A stretch of DNA of 51,296 bases, taken from NCBI GenBank assembly GCA_018221135.1, contig JAAOYB010000017.1, forward strand, positions 1 through 51,296, written 5' to 3'. This DNA comes from Candidatus Woesearchaeota archaeon. Its GTDB lineage: Archaea > Nanobdellota > Nanobdellia > Woesearchaeales > BM511. Shown piece by piece: positions 1 through 8,188 of the stretch. Below the pieces are notes generated by a model. That model was given only the letters and a program-made list of their open reading frames with translations, made no database searches and was not told the DNA's origin. The stretch's first letter is position 1; each line of letters opens with the position of its first letter. The position numbers and the translations under genes were made by a program.

Positions 1-15
1 CTTATTAACCAAAAC

Positions 16-26
16 TTTTATAAATA
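16..26 (+). promoter_or_regulatory. TATA box upstream of the ribosomal protein cluster
   Basis: The sequence ttttataaata is a good archaeal TATA element. Transcription would start near base 46, about 265 bases before the uL3 start codon. It therefore either gives a very long leader or drives a separate non-coding RNA. A second, weaker A-rich candidate (about 270-280) sits close enough to the gene for a short leader. Confidence 0.6.
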
Positions 27-43
27 GACCGGGGTTTCTCAGA

Positions 44-245
44 GGAATAACAAAGGCTTATCCGAGTAAAAAAAAGCAGTTATCATGGTTTTTTTCAGAT
101 AAGAAACGCATAGGTTCCTGAAAAGAAAGAATTTTTTACAAATCTGATAAAGGAAAGCTCAAACCCAGTAAAACTTGTTGCTGGGCGTATACGAGTGGTT
201 AGGACACACCAGAAATGGTCTCCTAAAAAAAAATTCTTTGATAGG
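44..245 (+). ncRNA. Structured leader RNA or small ncRNA upstream of uL3, unidentified
   Basis: No credible ORF lies in the first 310 bases, but several helices can be drawn by eye. GGAATAA (44-50) can pair with TTATCC (58-63) with one bulge. A run at about 126-137 pairs with 228-239 (aaagaatttttt with aaaaaaattcttt). Inside it are CCCAG (164-168) with CTGGG (181-185), and AGGA (201-204) with TCCT (221-224) enclosing ACCA/TGGT capped by a GAAA tetraloop (212-215). This looks like a folded RNA rather than spacer. I cannot match it to RNase P RNA, SRP RNA, a tRNA or a known riboswitch. It may be a ribosomal-protein autoregulatory leader or an independent RNA. Confidence 0.4.
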
Positions 246-310
246 ATTAATCTTTCAATAATAGGAACGTTAAAAAAAAGTTAGTGTAGTAGAGTAGGAA
301 TAATTATAGA

Positions 311-1303
311 ATGGCAAAGACTGGAAAACCTAGAAGTGGAAGCATGCAATTTTGGCCTAGGAAACGGGCTAAGAGACCTCAACCTAGAATAAGGACGTTT
401 ACCAAGATTGATAAAGCCAAACCTGTCGGTTTCGCCGGGTACAAAGTAGGCATGACTCACATATTATTCACTGATAACAGAAAGCACAGCATGACAAAAG
501 GAGAAAGTCTACGCTGGCCGGTCACCATAATAGAAGTGCCGCCACTACAAGTAATCGGTGCTAAGTTCTACAAAAAAACTTATGGAGGGGCAACGAACGC
601 CTCAACCCAAGTAATGTATGATAAACTTGACAAAAACCTTGCTAGGAAGCTTACTCCAAAAAAAAGTAAGGAAGAAAAAAAATTAAGCGACTTAAAACCA
701 GAAGGTTACGATGAGATAAGGATTTTGTTCGCTACGCAGCCAAGCCTCACAAGCCTTGGCAAGAAAAAACCAGAAATATTCGAGATGGGAATCGGTGGAA
801 GCTTAACCGAGCAGTACGAGTACGTAAAAGAAAACCTCGGCAAAACAATAAGCGTAAAAAGCGTTGTTGAAGAAGGAAACCTCATCGATACTCACGCCAT
901 AACAAAAGGTAAAGGATTCCAAGGACCTGTTAAGCGCTTCGGCATCGCTCTTAGAGAAAGTAAAAGCGAAAAGACAAGGCGAGGTCCAGGAAGTCTGGGG
1001 GGTTGGAAAGGCCACGCGCACTTCATGTACCGAATAGCTCACGCTGGTAAGATGGGATTCCATCAAAGAGTCGAATACAATAAACTACTCTTAAAAATCG
1101 GTGAGGACCCAAAAGAAATCAACGTCCCAGGAGGGTACGTTAGGTACGGAGAACTAAAAAACGATTACTTATTAGTAAAAGGCGGAGTAGCCGGCCCAGC
1201 TAAGAGACTCATAATTTTCAAAGAAGCCATAAGGCCTAATAAGAAATTGGGGATGGAAACACCTTCAATAGAACACATCAGTGTCAGTAGTCACCAAGGA
1301 TGA
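311..1303 (+). CDS. rpl3: 50S ribosomal protein uL3
   Basis: This is the large-subunit protein that binds 23S rRNA early in assembly and reaches the peptidyl-transferase centre. At 330 residues it has the normal archaeal length. Its basic N-terminus (residues 1-40, with a PRSGSMQFWPRKRAKR-like start) is typical of the archaeal/eukaryotic form, and GFAGYKVGMTH and the GSLGGWKGHAHFMYRIAHAGKMG stretch (split around residues 229-250) are family hallmarks. It is the first gene of the super-operon, six bases upstream of uL4. The ATG at 311 starts the conserved basic arm, so it is very likely correct. Confidence 0.97.
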   Translation: MAKTGKPRSGSMQFWPRKRAKRPQPRIRTFTKIDKAKPVGFAGYKVGMTHILFTDNRKHSMTKGESLRWPVTIIEVPPLQVIGAKFYKKTYGGATNASTQVMYDKLDKNLARKLTPKKSKEEKKLSDLKPEGYDEIRILFATQPSLTSLGKKKPEIFEMGIGGSLTEQYEYVKENLGKTISVKSVVEEGNLIDTHAITKGKGFQGPVKRFGIALRESKSEKTRRGPGSLGGWKGHAHFMYRIAHAGKMGFHQRVEYNKLLLKIGEDPKEINVPGGYVRYGELKNDYLLVKGGVAGPAKRLIIFKEAIRPNKKLGMETPSIEHISVSSHQG

Positions 1304-1309
1304 TAAGAG

Positions 1310-2161
1310 ATGAAAGCTAAGATAAGAAACATAACCGGAGCTCAAAGTAGCAAAGAAATAGTTTTCCCTAGTCAATTCTCAGAAGAAATTCGTCCTGACT
1401 TAATAAAAAGAGCTGTTTTGACAATCCAAGCAAACAAGAGACAAGCATATGGTGCTAAGCCAAGAGCTGGTATGAGGCACTCAGCAGAGCTTAGCAGGCG
1501 AAGAAGAAAGTATAGGGGTAGTTACGGTCTTGGTATAAGCAGAGTCCCTAGAAAAATATTATCAAGGAGAGGTACTAGGATGATGTGGGTAGGAGCAACG
1601 GCTCCTGGAACCAAGGGAGGAAGAAGAGCTCACCCTCCAAAAGCAAGCAAAGGTTGGGCTCAAAAAATTAATGTTAAAGAAAAAAGAAAAGCTATAAGAA
1701 GCGCTCTTAGCGCAAGCATCAATAAAGAACTCGTAGAGAATAGAGGTCACCGAGTACCAAGTGAGTACCCTTTAGTTATTGAGTCAAAAGCAGAAGAGTT
1801 AACCAAGACAAAACAAGTCGTTGATATGCTTACAAAACTTGGATTAGGCGAAGAATTAGAAAGATGCCAAGAAAAAAAGATTCGGGCAGGCAAAGGAACT
1901 ATGAGAGGAAGAAAATACAAGAAGAAAAAAGGTCCTTTACTAGTGATTGCCAAAAAAAGTAATTTGTTAACTAGTGCGAGAAGTATTAGCGGAGTAGACG
2001 TAGAAATCGTTGACTGCCTAAACACAGAACTATTAGCTCCGGGGACTAGTCCTGGAAGACTCACGATTTACACCGAAGACGCTATTAAGCGATTAAACGA
2101 AGAAAAACTATTCACAAACGCCATCATCAAAAAAGTTGAGAAAGTAGAGGTTAAGAAATGA
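1310..2161 (+). CDS. rpl4: 50S ribosomal protein uL4
   Basis: This large-subunit protein has an internal loop lining the exit tunnel. It has 283 residues, somewhat longer than the usual archaeal form of about 255. The conserved arginine/glycine-rich loop is visible around residues 52-108 (AYGAKPRAGMRHSAELSRR, then GGRRAHPPK). The C-terminal globular part contains the usual SARSISGVDVEIV and LLAPGTSPGRLTIYTEDA segments. An ATGA overlap with the next gene indicates translational coupling to uL23, as expected for this operon. Confidence 0.97.
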   Translation: MKAKIRNITGAQSSKEIVFPSQFSEEIRPDLIKRAVLTIQANKRQAYGAKPRAGMRHSAELSRRRRKYRGSYGLGISRVPRKILSRRGTRMMWVGATAPGTKGGRRAHPPKASKGWAQKINVKEKRKAIRSALSASINKELVENRGHRVPSEYPLVIESKAEELTKTKQVVDMLTKLGLGEELERCQEKKIRAGKGTMRGRKYKKKKGPLLVIAKKSNLLTSARSISGVDVEIVDCLNTELLAPGTSPGRLTIYTEDAIKRLNEEKLFTNAIIKKVEKVEVKK

Positions 2162-2412
2162 GTCAAGTAATAATTAACCCTGTCTCAACAGAGAAGAGTT
2201 TGCGATTGATGGAAGCAGAGAACAAACTCATATTTAGGGTTTCAACAAAAGCCAATAAGCAAGAAATAAAAAAAGAAATCGAAGAATTACTAGGCGCAAA
2301 AGTAAGAAGTGTGAACACAGCAATTACGCCTAGAGGACATAAAAGAGCATATGTTAAGTTTGATGATTCAACACCAGCTATTGATATAGCTACAAAGCTA
2401 GGACTGATGTGA
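2158..2412 (+). CDS. rpl23: 50S ribosomal protein uL23
   Basis: This exit-tunnel rim protein is part of the docking site for SRP and other nascent-chain factors. It has 84 residues, the compact archaeal length. It begins with the typical PVSTEKSLRLMEAENKL helix and ends with the conserved KRAYVKFDDSTPAIDIATKLGLM strand-helix (split). It overlaps the uL4 stop by four bases and lies seven bases before uL2. Confidence 0.96.
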   Translation: MSQVIINPVSTEKSLRLMEAENKLIFRVSTKANKQEIKKEIEELLGAKVRSVNTAITPRGHKRAYVKFDDSTPAIDIATKLGLM

Positions 2413-2419
2413 TAATAAA

Positions 2420-3124
2420 ATGGGTAAGAGACTTATACAACAAGCAAGAGGAAAAGGCGGACCTACTTATAGAGCTCCGAGTTTTCGGTATAAGGGAAAG
2501 AGTAAGCTTCCAAGAAAAGACGTAACTGGAAAAATCGTTGATATAGTTAGGTGCCCGGGACACTCAGCTCCGCTTTTCGAAGTAAGATATGATGATAACA
2601 CTAAGGGTTACTTAGTAGCAAGTGATAACGTACGAGTAGGAGACACCATATCCACTCAACAAGTAAACCCTGACTCGCTAAACGTAACAGAATTAAAAAA
2701 TATTCCTGAAGGAGCAAGTATTTTCAATGTTGAAGCAACCCCTAATGACGGCGGAAAATTCGTTCGAGCAGGAGGGACTAGTGCGAGAGTCATTACTAAG
2801 CTAAAAGACAAAGTAATAGTTGAGCTTCCATCAAAGAAACAAAAAGTTTTCCATCCGGACTGCCGGGCTAGCATCGGGATAGTCGCTGGTGGTGGAAGAG
2901 TTGAGAAACCAATACTTAAAGCTGGAAAGAAGTATTATAAGATGAAAGCAAAAAACAAGTTATGGCCTATTGTTTCAGGAACAGCTCAAAACGCTGTTGA
3001 CCACCCTTTTGGTAATAAGAGAAGCAGCAGGAAATCAAAGGCTAGACCTACTAGTAAAAACGCGCCTCCAGGAAGAAAAGTAGGAATGATAGGTGCTAGG
3101 AGAACAGGCAGGAAAAAAAAGTAA
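2420..3124 (+). CDS. rpl2: 50S ribosomal protein uL2
   Basis: This is an essential 23S rRNA-binding protein near the peptidyl-transferase centre and the subunit interface. At 234 residues it has the archaeal length. The N-terminus reads GKRLIQQARGKGGPTYRAPS, as in archaeal L8/L2. The OB-like and SH3-like domains carry GHSAPLFEVRYDD and VAGGGRVEKPILKAGKKYYK. The C-terminal segment holds the DHPFGNK motif and a GRKVGMIGARRTGRKKK tail. The conserved histidine of the catalytic-centre loop (in AVDHPFG) is present. Confidence 0.97.
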   Translation: MGKRLIQQARGKGGPTYRAPSFRYKGKSKLPRKDVTGKIVDIVRCPGHSAPLFEVRYDDNTKGYLVASDNVRVGDTISTQQVNPDSLNVTELKNIPEGASIFNVEATPNDGGKFVRAGGTSARVITKLKDKVIVELPSKKQKVFHPDCRASIGIVAGGGRVEKPILKAGKKYYKMKAKNKLWPIVSGTAQNAVDHPFGNKRSSRKSKARPTSKNAPPGRKVGMIGARRTGRKKK

Positions 3125-3144
3125 TGTTTTGGTGAGATGATCAA

Positions 3145-3528
3145 ATGAGCATAAAAGAATTCAAATACAGAGGAAAAACAATTGAGGAATTAAAAAAGTT
3201 AAGCGATAAAGAATTCGCAGAACTCCTCCCATCTCGTGAGAGAAGAACAGTGCTTAGAGGTTACACCGAAGAGCAAAAAAAGTTCATAGAAAAAATTAAT
3301 GCTGGAAAAGACAGGATAAAAACGCATTGTAGAGATGTTGTTATCCTTCCAAGAATGGTTGGGAGAACCCTTCTAATCCATAGAGGTAATGATTTTAGAA
3401 CTATTACAGTCATGCCTGAGATGGTTGGGCATAGACTTGGCGAGTACGCTCAGACTAGAAAAGGCGTTGGTCATAACGCTCCAGGAGTAGGAGCTACTAG
3501 GAGTAGCGCTCACGTATCAGTAAGATAA
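3145..3528 (+). CDS. rps19: 30S ribosomal protein uS19
   Basis: This 30S head protein contacts uS13 and the A-site finger. It has 127 residues. The first 45 residues form the archaeal/eukaryotic N-terminal extension (FKYRGKTIEELKKLSDKEF). The core carries IKTHCRDVVILPRMVGRT and the signature GHRLGEYAQTRKGVGH. The GTGAGATGATCAA stretch before the ATG at 3145 provides a weak Shine-Dalgarno sequence. Confidence 0.96.
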   Translation: MSIKEFKYRGKTIEELKKLSDKEFAELLPSRERRTVLRGYTEEQKKFIEKINAGKDRIKTHCRDVVILPRMVGRTLLIHRGNDFRTITVMPEMVGHRLGEYAQTRKGVGHNAPGVGATRSSAHVSVR

Positions 3529-3540
3529 AAGTGATGATTT

Positions 3541-4173
3541 ATGAGTTACGCAAAAAACGATTTTGACGAAAAAACCATGGCTAGAGCCAAAGGATTAGGC
3601 TTGTCTATTAGTACTAAGAACGCTATAGAAATAGCTAATTTTATTCGTGGAAAAAAAGTTGTTTTGGCAAAAAAGATTTTAGAAGATGTAATAGGTAAGA
3701 GAGTCGCTGTTCCTTACAAGCGCTTCAACGGAGACGTCGGACACAAAAAAGGAATTGGTCCTGGGAGATACCCAAAGAAAGCTAGCGAACAAATCCTTAG
3801 TGTTATTAAAAGCGCTGAGAGCAACGCTTCGTACAAAGGACTCGAACCAGCAGACTTAGTTATTAACAAATTAGTTATTAACAAAGGACCTACTCAGTGG
3901 CATTACGGTCGCCAGAGGAGGCGACAGATGAAAAGAACTCATGTTGAGATAGTACTTGAAGAAAAAACATCAAAGAAAAAAGAAGCAGACGGAGTTAAAG
4001 ACTCCGGTGCACCAAAGTCAAAGACTTTGAGTGAGCCTAAAGTTAAGGAAGCTCCAAAAAAAGAAGTTGGAGTTGCTAAGCCCGAAGAAGAAGAAAAGGC
4101 TGTAGAAAAAAAAGAAAAGAAAACCGAGAAAAAAGAAGTTAAGAAAAAAACTAAGAAAGTTGATGATAAATGA
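3541..4173 (+). CDS. rpl22: 50S ribosomal protein uL22 with Lys/Glu-rich tail
   Basis: This exit-tunnel protein has an extended beta-hairpin lining the tunnel. The conserved core runs to about residue 139 and ends in the hairpin segment QWHYGRQRRRQMKRTHVEIV. After it come about 70 residues of low-complexity Lys/Glu/Ala sequence not needed for the fold, making the protein 210 residues against a usual archaeal length near 155. Its stop overlaps the uS3 ATG by four bases. The tail looks genuine because the frame stays open into the overlap. Its function is unknown. Confidence 0.96.
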   Translation: MSYAKNDFDEKTMARAKGLGLSISTKNAIEIANFIRGKKVVLAKKILEDVIGKRVAVPYKRFNGDVGHKKGIGPGRYPKKASEQILSVIKSAESNASYKGLEPADLVINKLVINKGPTQWHYGRQRRRQMKRTHVEIVLEEKTSKKKEADGVKDSGAPKSKTLSEPKVKEAPKKEVGVAKPEEEEKAVEKKEKKTEKKEVKKKTKKVDDK

Positions 4174-5021
4174 TTGAGAGAGAGTTCGTAAAACAAAAAC
4201 TAAAAGAGTTCGAGATTCGAGAATACCTTGAAAAAAATCTTAAGAGAGTAGGTTACAGCACTACTAAGATAAAAAGGAGTCCTTTAGGGGATAAAGTAAT
4301 AATTTATGCTTCTAGACCAGGCTTGATAATTGGTAGGCAAGGCGCAAATATTAAGACTTTAACAAAAGCTCTTAAGAATCGTTTCAAACTTGAGAATCCT
4401 CAAATCGAGATCGAAGAAATAAAAAAGATTTATGAAGATGCCCAGATAGTAGCTGAAGAAATCGCTAATAACCTTGAGCGTTACGGGCCTCAACGATTCA
4501 AAGGAATTGGTCACAGAGTCATGACTCGAGTTTTAGAAACAGGAAGCTTAGGTGTTGAGATACTAATAAGTGGTAAGATTCCGAGCAGTAGGTCTAAGAC
4601 TTGGAGGTTTTATGCTGGTTACCTAAAAAAATGTGGGGATATCGCGGTTAGTTATGTTAAAAAAGCGTACGCCACCGCAGAGCTAAAAACCGGGACTGTT
4701 GGGATAATTGTTAAGATCATGCCAAGCAATATTAGGCTTCCATATGATATTAGATTAATAGGTGAGCCTGACGAAGAAGTAATCGAAGAAGTAATCGAAG
4801 AAAAAGAAGTTGAAAAAGTAGAAGAAGAAATAAAAAGCGTAGCAGAAAAACAAGAAGAAGCCACAAAAGAAGAAGTTGAAAAAATAACAGAAAAAGAAGA
4901 AAAGAAAGTGGTAAAAAAAGTTGCTAAACCAAAAAAAGAAACTAAGAAAAAGGCTGAAGAAAAAAAGCCGGCAACCAAGAAGAAAACCGCTTCTTCTTCG
5001 AAAAAGAAAAAAGAAGATTGA
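4170..5021 (+). CDS. rps3: 30S ribosomal protein uS3 with long charged tail
   Basis: This 30S head protein lines the mRNA entry channel and contributes to helicase activity. The N-terminal KH domain shows the GxxG motif in RPGLIIGRQGANIKTLTKAL (around residues 50-69). The C-terminal domain ends near residue 198 with IMPSNIRLPYDIRLIGEP. About 85 residues of Glu/Lys-rich sequence follow, likely helical or disordered, giving 283 residues against the usual 210-240. It is coupled to uL22 by an ATGA overlap and is followed six bases later by uL29. Confidence 0.96.
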   Translation: MIEREFVKQKLKEFEIREYLEKNLKRVGYSTTKIKRSPLGDKVIIYASRPGLIIGRQGANIKTLTKALKNRFKLENPQIEIEEIKKIYEDAQIVAEEIANNLERYGPQRFKGIGHRVMTRVLETGSLGVEILISGKIPSSRSKTWRFYAGYLKKCGDIAVSYVKKAYATAELKTGTVGIIVKIMPSNIRLPYDIRLIGEPDEEVIEEVIEEKEVEKVEEEIKSVAEKQEEATKEEVEKITEKEEKKVVKKVAKPKKETKKKAEEKKPATKKKTASSSKKKKED

Positions 5022-5027
5022 TGATTT

Positions 5028-5225
5028 ATGAAAGCAAAAGAGATAAGACAACTAAGCGTTGAAGAACTCGGAAAAAAAGAAGTTGAGATAAAAAAAGAAT
5101 TGATGAAACTTAACGCTCAAGTAGCCATGGGTGGAGCTCTTAAGAGTCCAGGGCAGATCAAACAATACAAGAAAACAATAGCGAAAATAAACACGATAAG
5201 AAAAGAGAAGGAGGAAAAAAAGTAG
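5028..5225 (+). CDS. rpl29: 50S ribosomal protein uL29
   Basis: This small helical-hairpin protein sits at the tunnel exit next to uL23. It has 65 residues. KAKEIRQLSVEELGKKEVEI and QVAMGGALKSPGQIKQYKK are the two-helix signature of the family. Its stop codon directly abuts the aIF1 ATG at 5226, so the two are almost certainly cotranslated. Confidence 0.94.
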   Translation: MKAKEIRQLSVEELGKKEVEIKKELMKLNAQVAMGGALKSPGQIKQYKKTIAKINTIRKEKEEKK

Positions 5226-5534
5226 ATGAGTGAGATATGCACCACTTGCGGGCTTCCACAAGAGTTATGCGTTTGTGAAACCATAGCGAAGGAGAGCCTA
5301 AAAATAAAGATATACACTATAAAAAAGAAATACGGGAAGAAATACACTGTTATCAAAGGCATAAATGACAAAGACGTCAACATAAAAGAAGTGACCAAGA
5401 AGCTAAAAAACACTTTTGCTTGTGGAGGCACAGCTAAAGAAGGAGTAATCGAGCTTCAAGGTGAGCACAAACAAAGAACAAAAGACGTCCTTGCAAAGAT
5501 GGGTTTCCCACCAGAAACCATAGAGGTCAGATGA
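5226..5534 (+). CDS. Translation initiation factor aIF1 (SUI1 family)
   Basis: This initiation-fidelity factor binds the 30S P site and monitors start-codon selection. It has 102 residues. The N-terminus is a short zinc-ribbon-like segment with Cys at positions 5, 8, 15 and 17 (CTTCGLPQELCVC). The SUI1 core follows with KKYGKKYTVIKGI and the conserved FACGGTAKEGVIELQGEHKQ segment. Its position between uL29 and Rpp29 is the usual archaeal order. It overlaps the next gene by ATGA. Confidence 0.95.
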   Translation: MSEICTTCGLPQELCVCETIAKESLKIKIYTIKKKYGKKYTVIKGINDKDVNIKEVTKKLKNTFACGGTAKEGVIELQGEHKQRTKDVLAKMGFPPETIEVR

Positions 5535-5776
5535 ATGCGAAAAAAGAAGTGCTTCGAGGCGAACTAATCGGAAAACACGCTGTGATAACAACCAAGAACA
5601 ACCAATGTTTCAAAGGAAAAATCATTGATGAAACAAAAAATACTATCACGATAAAAACAAAAGACGGGAATAAGATGATAATCAAAACACAATCAACAAT
5701 CAAAATCGAAGAAGGCGTCATTAACGGAGCAAAAATAGCTAAGCGACCAGAAGACCGCCTAAAAATAAGAGGATGA
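5531..5776 (+). CDS. rnp1: RNase P protein component 1 (Rpp29/Pop4)
   Basis: This protein subunit of archaeal RNase P pairs with Rpp21 and stabilises the specificity domain of the RNA. It has 81 residues. The Sm-like barrel is recognisable from RGELIGKHAVITTKN, a KGKIIDETKNTITIKT strand pair and a GAKIAKRPEDRLK C-terminus. It lies between aIF1 and uS17, the standard archaeal location. Its presence implies an RNase P RNA elsewhere in the genome. Confidence 0.93.
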   Translation: MNAKKEVLRGELIGKHAVITTKNNQCFKGKIIDETKNTITIKTKDGNKMIIKTQSTIKIEEGVINGAKIAKRPEDRLKIRG

Positions 5777-5787
5777 ATGATTAGAAA

Positions 5788-6123
5788 ATGGTTAAGAAAA
5801 GCATAGGTGTAAGCGGCGTGAAAATGCCAGAAAAAGTTTGCGAAGACAAAAATTGTCCTTTCCACTCAAATCTTCCTCTTAGAGGTAAGATCTTCGCCGG
5901 AGAAGTAGTAAGTAACGTTTTTCAAAGAACCGTTAGTGTTTTTTGGCAGAGAAGAGCAAAAATACCAAAGTATGAAAGATATGAGAAAAGAAAAACAAAG
6001 ATTCGGGTTCACAGCACGCCATGCATAGAAGTAAAACTCGGAGACCTTGTTCGGATTGCTGAGTGCAGACCATTATCAAAAACAAAGCAGTTTGTCATAA
6101 TAGAAAAAATCACAAAAAAATAA
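5788..6123 (+). CDS. rps17: 30S ribosomal protein uS17
   Basis: This OB-fold 16S rRNA-binding protein has 111 residues, the archaeal/eukaryotic length with an N-terminal arm containing CEDKNCPFHSNLPLRGKIF. The conserved core includes RTVSVFWQRR, PKYERYEKRKTKIRVHSTPC and VRIAECRPLSKTKQFVIIEK (around residues 92-111). The ATG lies 11 bases after the Rpp29 stop. Confidence 0.95.
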   Translation: MVKKSIGVSGVKMPEKVCEDKNCPFHSNLPLRGKIFAGEVVSNVFQRTVSVFWQRRAKIPKYERYEKRKTKIRVHSTPCIEVKLGDLVRIAECRPLSKTKQFVIIEKITKK

Positions 6124-6139
6124 AAAAAACGATTTTAAG

Positions 6140-6541
6140 ATGAAAGCGAAAAAAGCAAAAGTGACGCGAGCACTCCAAGTAGGAAGCTACCTTGAGACTT
6201 GTGATAATAGCGGGGCTAAAAAAGTTAAGATAACCGCTGTTAAGCGTCACAAAACAGTTAAGGGAAGAATCCCCGCCGCTGGTGTTGGAGATATGGTGCA
6301 AGTAACCGTGAAAAAAGGTCGGCCAGACGTTCGAAAACAAGTTCACTTCGCAATCATCGTAAGACAAAAAAAAGAATACAGACGCCCTGATGGGACAAGA
6401 GTTAAGTTCGAAGACAACTCACTTATCATATTAAAAGATGATAAGGGAAACCCTAAAGGAACAATATTCAAAGGCCCAGTAGCTAAAGAAGCCGCTGAGA
6501 GATGGCCTGCCCTTGCAAAAGTAGCGAGTATGATACTATAA
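6140..6541 (+). CDS. rpl14: 50S ribosomal protein uL14
   Basis: This intersubunit-face protein binds near the factor site. It has 133 residues. The hallmarks are YLETCDNSGAKKVKITAVKR and GDMVQVTVKKGRPDVRKQVH, followed by AIIVRQKKEYRRPDGTRVKF and a C-terminus ending EAAERWPALAKVASMIL. It lies 16 bases downstream of uS17. Confidence 0.96.
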   Translation: MKAKKAKVTRALQVGSYLETCDNSGAKKVKITAVKRHKTVKGRIPAAGVGDMVQVTVKKGRPDVRKQVHFAIIVRQKKEYRRPDGTRVKFEDNSLIILKDDKGNPKGTIFKGPVAKEAAERWPALAKVASMIL

Positions 6542-6546
6542 AAAAA

Positions 6547-6930
6547 ATGGATAGAAATAAGTTTTCAAGTATGTGGAAGGCATCAAAAAAGCCATCAAAA
6601 CAAAGAAAATATGTCTCAAAAGCTCCGCTTCACTTAAGAGGTGCTTTTTTGAATGTTCACTTATCTGCTGAGCTTAGAAAGAAACACTCAAAAAGAAGTG
6701 TTAGAGTAAGAAAAGGAGACAAGATAAAAGTGCTTAGAGGAACTCACAAAGGAAAAATGGGGAGTGTTGAGAGCGTAAATGTTAAAAAATCAAAAGTGTA
6801 CGTCGTAGGCGTTGAAAGCATAAAAAGAGACGGTTCAAAAACTAAGTATCCGCTTAGCGCATCGAACCTTTTAATCACTGATCTAAACATTAATGATAAG
6901 AAAAGAAAAGAAAACCTTGAGAGGAAATAA
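6547..6930 (+). CDS. rpl24: 50S ribosomal protein uL24
   Basis: This assembly-initiator protein near the tunnel exit contains a KOW domain. I chose the ATG at 6547, five bases after the uL14 stop, giving 127 residues. An in-frame upstream ATG at 6502 would overlap uL14 by 40 bases and add 15 unrelated residues. The archaeal N-terminal part reads APLHLRGAFLNVHLSAELRK. The KOW motif is VRKGDKIKVLRGTHKGKMG at about residues 54-72. Confidence 0.94.
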   Translation: MDRNKFSSMWKASKKPSKQRKYVSKAPLHLRGAFLNVHLSAELRKKHSKRSVRVRKGDKIKVLRGTHKGKMGSVESVNVKKSKVYVVGVESIKRDGSKTKYPLSASNLLITDLNINDKKRKENLERK

Positions 6931-6940
6931 TTAGAATAAA

Positions 6941-7630
6941 ATGGTTAAATCACACTTAAAAAGAATAGCGACACCAAAGACTTGGAAGATAAAAAGAAAA
7001 AAGAACGTGTTCGTAACTAGGCCGAAACCCGGCGCTCACAAAATAAGTATGGGTGTTTCTTTGAACACTTTTTTCAAAGAAGTCCTAAGGTATTGCAAGA
7101 CCACAAAAGAAGTAAGACAAATATTGCATAATAAAGAAGTATTAGTCGATGGTAAGAGAAGAAAGAACCCAAGGTTTCTTGTTGGCTTAATGGATGTTGT
7201 AAGCATCCCTAGCATAAAAGAAAATTATAGGTTAGTACTAAGTGATAAAGGAGTATTAACCCACCTAAAAATTGAGGGTAAAGAAGCAAATCTAAAACCA
7301 TCTAAGATCATGAACAAAACCCTAATCAAAGAGGGTAAGGTGCAACTTAACCTAAGCGATGGAAGAAACATATTACTAAAAAAAGACAGTTACAAAACAG
7401 GAGACACCTTGCTTTTTGAGTTGCCTTCTCAAAAAATAGTTAAGCATCTAAAACTAGGTGTTGGCAGCTACGTAGTCTTAGGTCGTGGTAAGCACGCAGG
7501 CATGGGAGGAGTAGTATCTGAGATAAAAGATAATGATATCAGTTTTAAAAATAAGGACGGCGAAGTTCTCAAAACAAAAAAAGCTTATGCTTTTGTAGTG
7601 GGCGAGAAAAAAGCCGAGATAAAAATATAA
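6941..7630 (+). CDS. rps4e: 30S ribosomal protein eS4
   Basis: This archaeal/eukaryotic 30S protein combines an S4-like RNA-binding domain with KOW/central domains. It has 229 residues. It starts SHLKRIATPKTWKIKRK, includes the S4 segment VRQILHNKEVLVDGKRRKNP (residues 50-69), and ends with a KOW-like stretch LGRGKHAGMGGVVSEIK. It lies between uL24 and uL5, with a one-base gap to uL5. Confidence 0.95.
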   Translation: MVKSHLKRIATPKTWKIKRKKNVFVTRPKPGAHKISMGVSLNTFFKEVLRYCKTTKEVRQILHNKEVLVDGKRRKNPRFLVGLMDVVSIPSIKENYRLVLSDKGVLTHLKIEGKEANLKPSKIMNKTLIKEGKVQLNLSDGRNILLKKDSYKTGDTLLFELPSQKIVKHLKLGVGSYVVLGRGKHAGMGGVVSEIKDNDISFKNKDGEVLKTKKAYAFVVGEKKAEIKI

Positions 7631-7631
7631 G

Positions 7632-8183
7632 ATGAGCAAAACAAAAAAAGAAGTCAAGAAAAAGAAAGGGGAAAACCCGATGAGGATGATTGGCGTTGAG
7701 AAAATCACGCTTAATTTTAGTGCGGGAAAAGACCAAAACCTCCTTAATAAAGGCGTACAACTCTTAGAGCACATCTCAGGTGTAAAACCTGTTTTGACTA
7801 AGACTAATAAAAGGATTCCTACTTGGGGGCTTAGACCGGGTCTTCCTATTGGTTGCAAGATAACTCTTAGAGGAGAAAAAGCAGAAGCTCTTCTTTTAAG
7901 GTTGCTTAAAGCCAAGAGTATGACTCTTCAAGACTCCTCTTTTGATGGTAATGGAAACATAAGTTTCGGGATTCACGAATACATTAACATCCCGGATGTT
8001 AAGTACGAGCCAGACATCGGAATTATAGGCTTGCAAGTAAGCATCACTCTTAGAAGACCTGGTTTTAGAGTTAAGAACCGAAGTGTTAAGAAGAGTTTTG
8101 TTGGTAAAAACCACGTTGTTAACAAAGATGAATCAATTAATTATTTTGTTAATAAATACGGTGTTAAACTAGGAGAGGCATAG
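7632..8183 (+). CDS. rpl5: 50S ribosomal protein uL5
   Basis: This 5S rRNA-binding protein of the central protuberance contacts the P-site tRNA. It has 183 residues. The conserved core starts at [20 protein letters not shown] (residues 15-34) and continues through [19 protein letters not shown] and [16 protein letters not shown] and [16 protein letters not shown] segments. The first 14 residues are a lysine-rich arm. An internal ATG at 7680 preceded by aagggg is an alternative start, but the conserved Asn-Pro lies upstream of it, so 7632 is preferred. Confidence 0.94.
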   Translation: MSKTKKEVKKKKGENPMRMIGVEKITLNFSAGKDQNLLNKGVQLLEHISGVKPVLTKTNKRIPTWGLRPGLPIGCKITLRGEKAEALLLRLLKAKSMTLQDSSFDGNGNISFGIHEYINIPDVKYEPDIGIIGLQVSITLRRPGFRVKNRSVKKSFVGKNHVVNKDESINYFVNKYGVKLGEA

Positions 8184-8188
8184 GAAAA

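Noticed and set aside
44-165. RNase P RNA-like words (AACAAAGGCTTAT at 50-62 and AAAGGAAAGCTC at 149-160)
   Set aside because: They resemble conserved RNase P RNA segments but occur in the reverse order and lack the paired P4 helix. A circularly permuted RNase P RNA would be extraordinary and is not supported.
181-224. tRNA-like D-arm sequence (GAGTGGTTAGGAC)
   Set aside because: No matching acceptor, anticodon and T arms can be formed around it, so it is not a tRNA gene.
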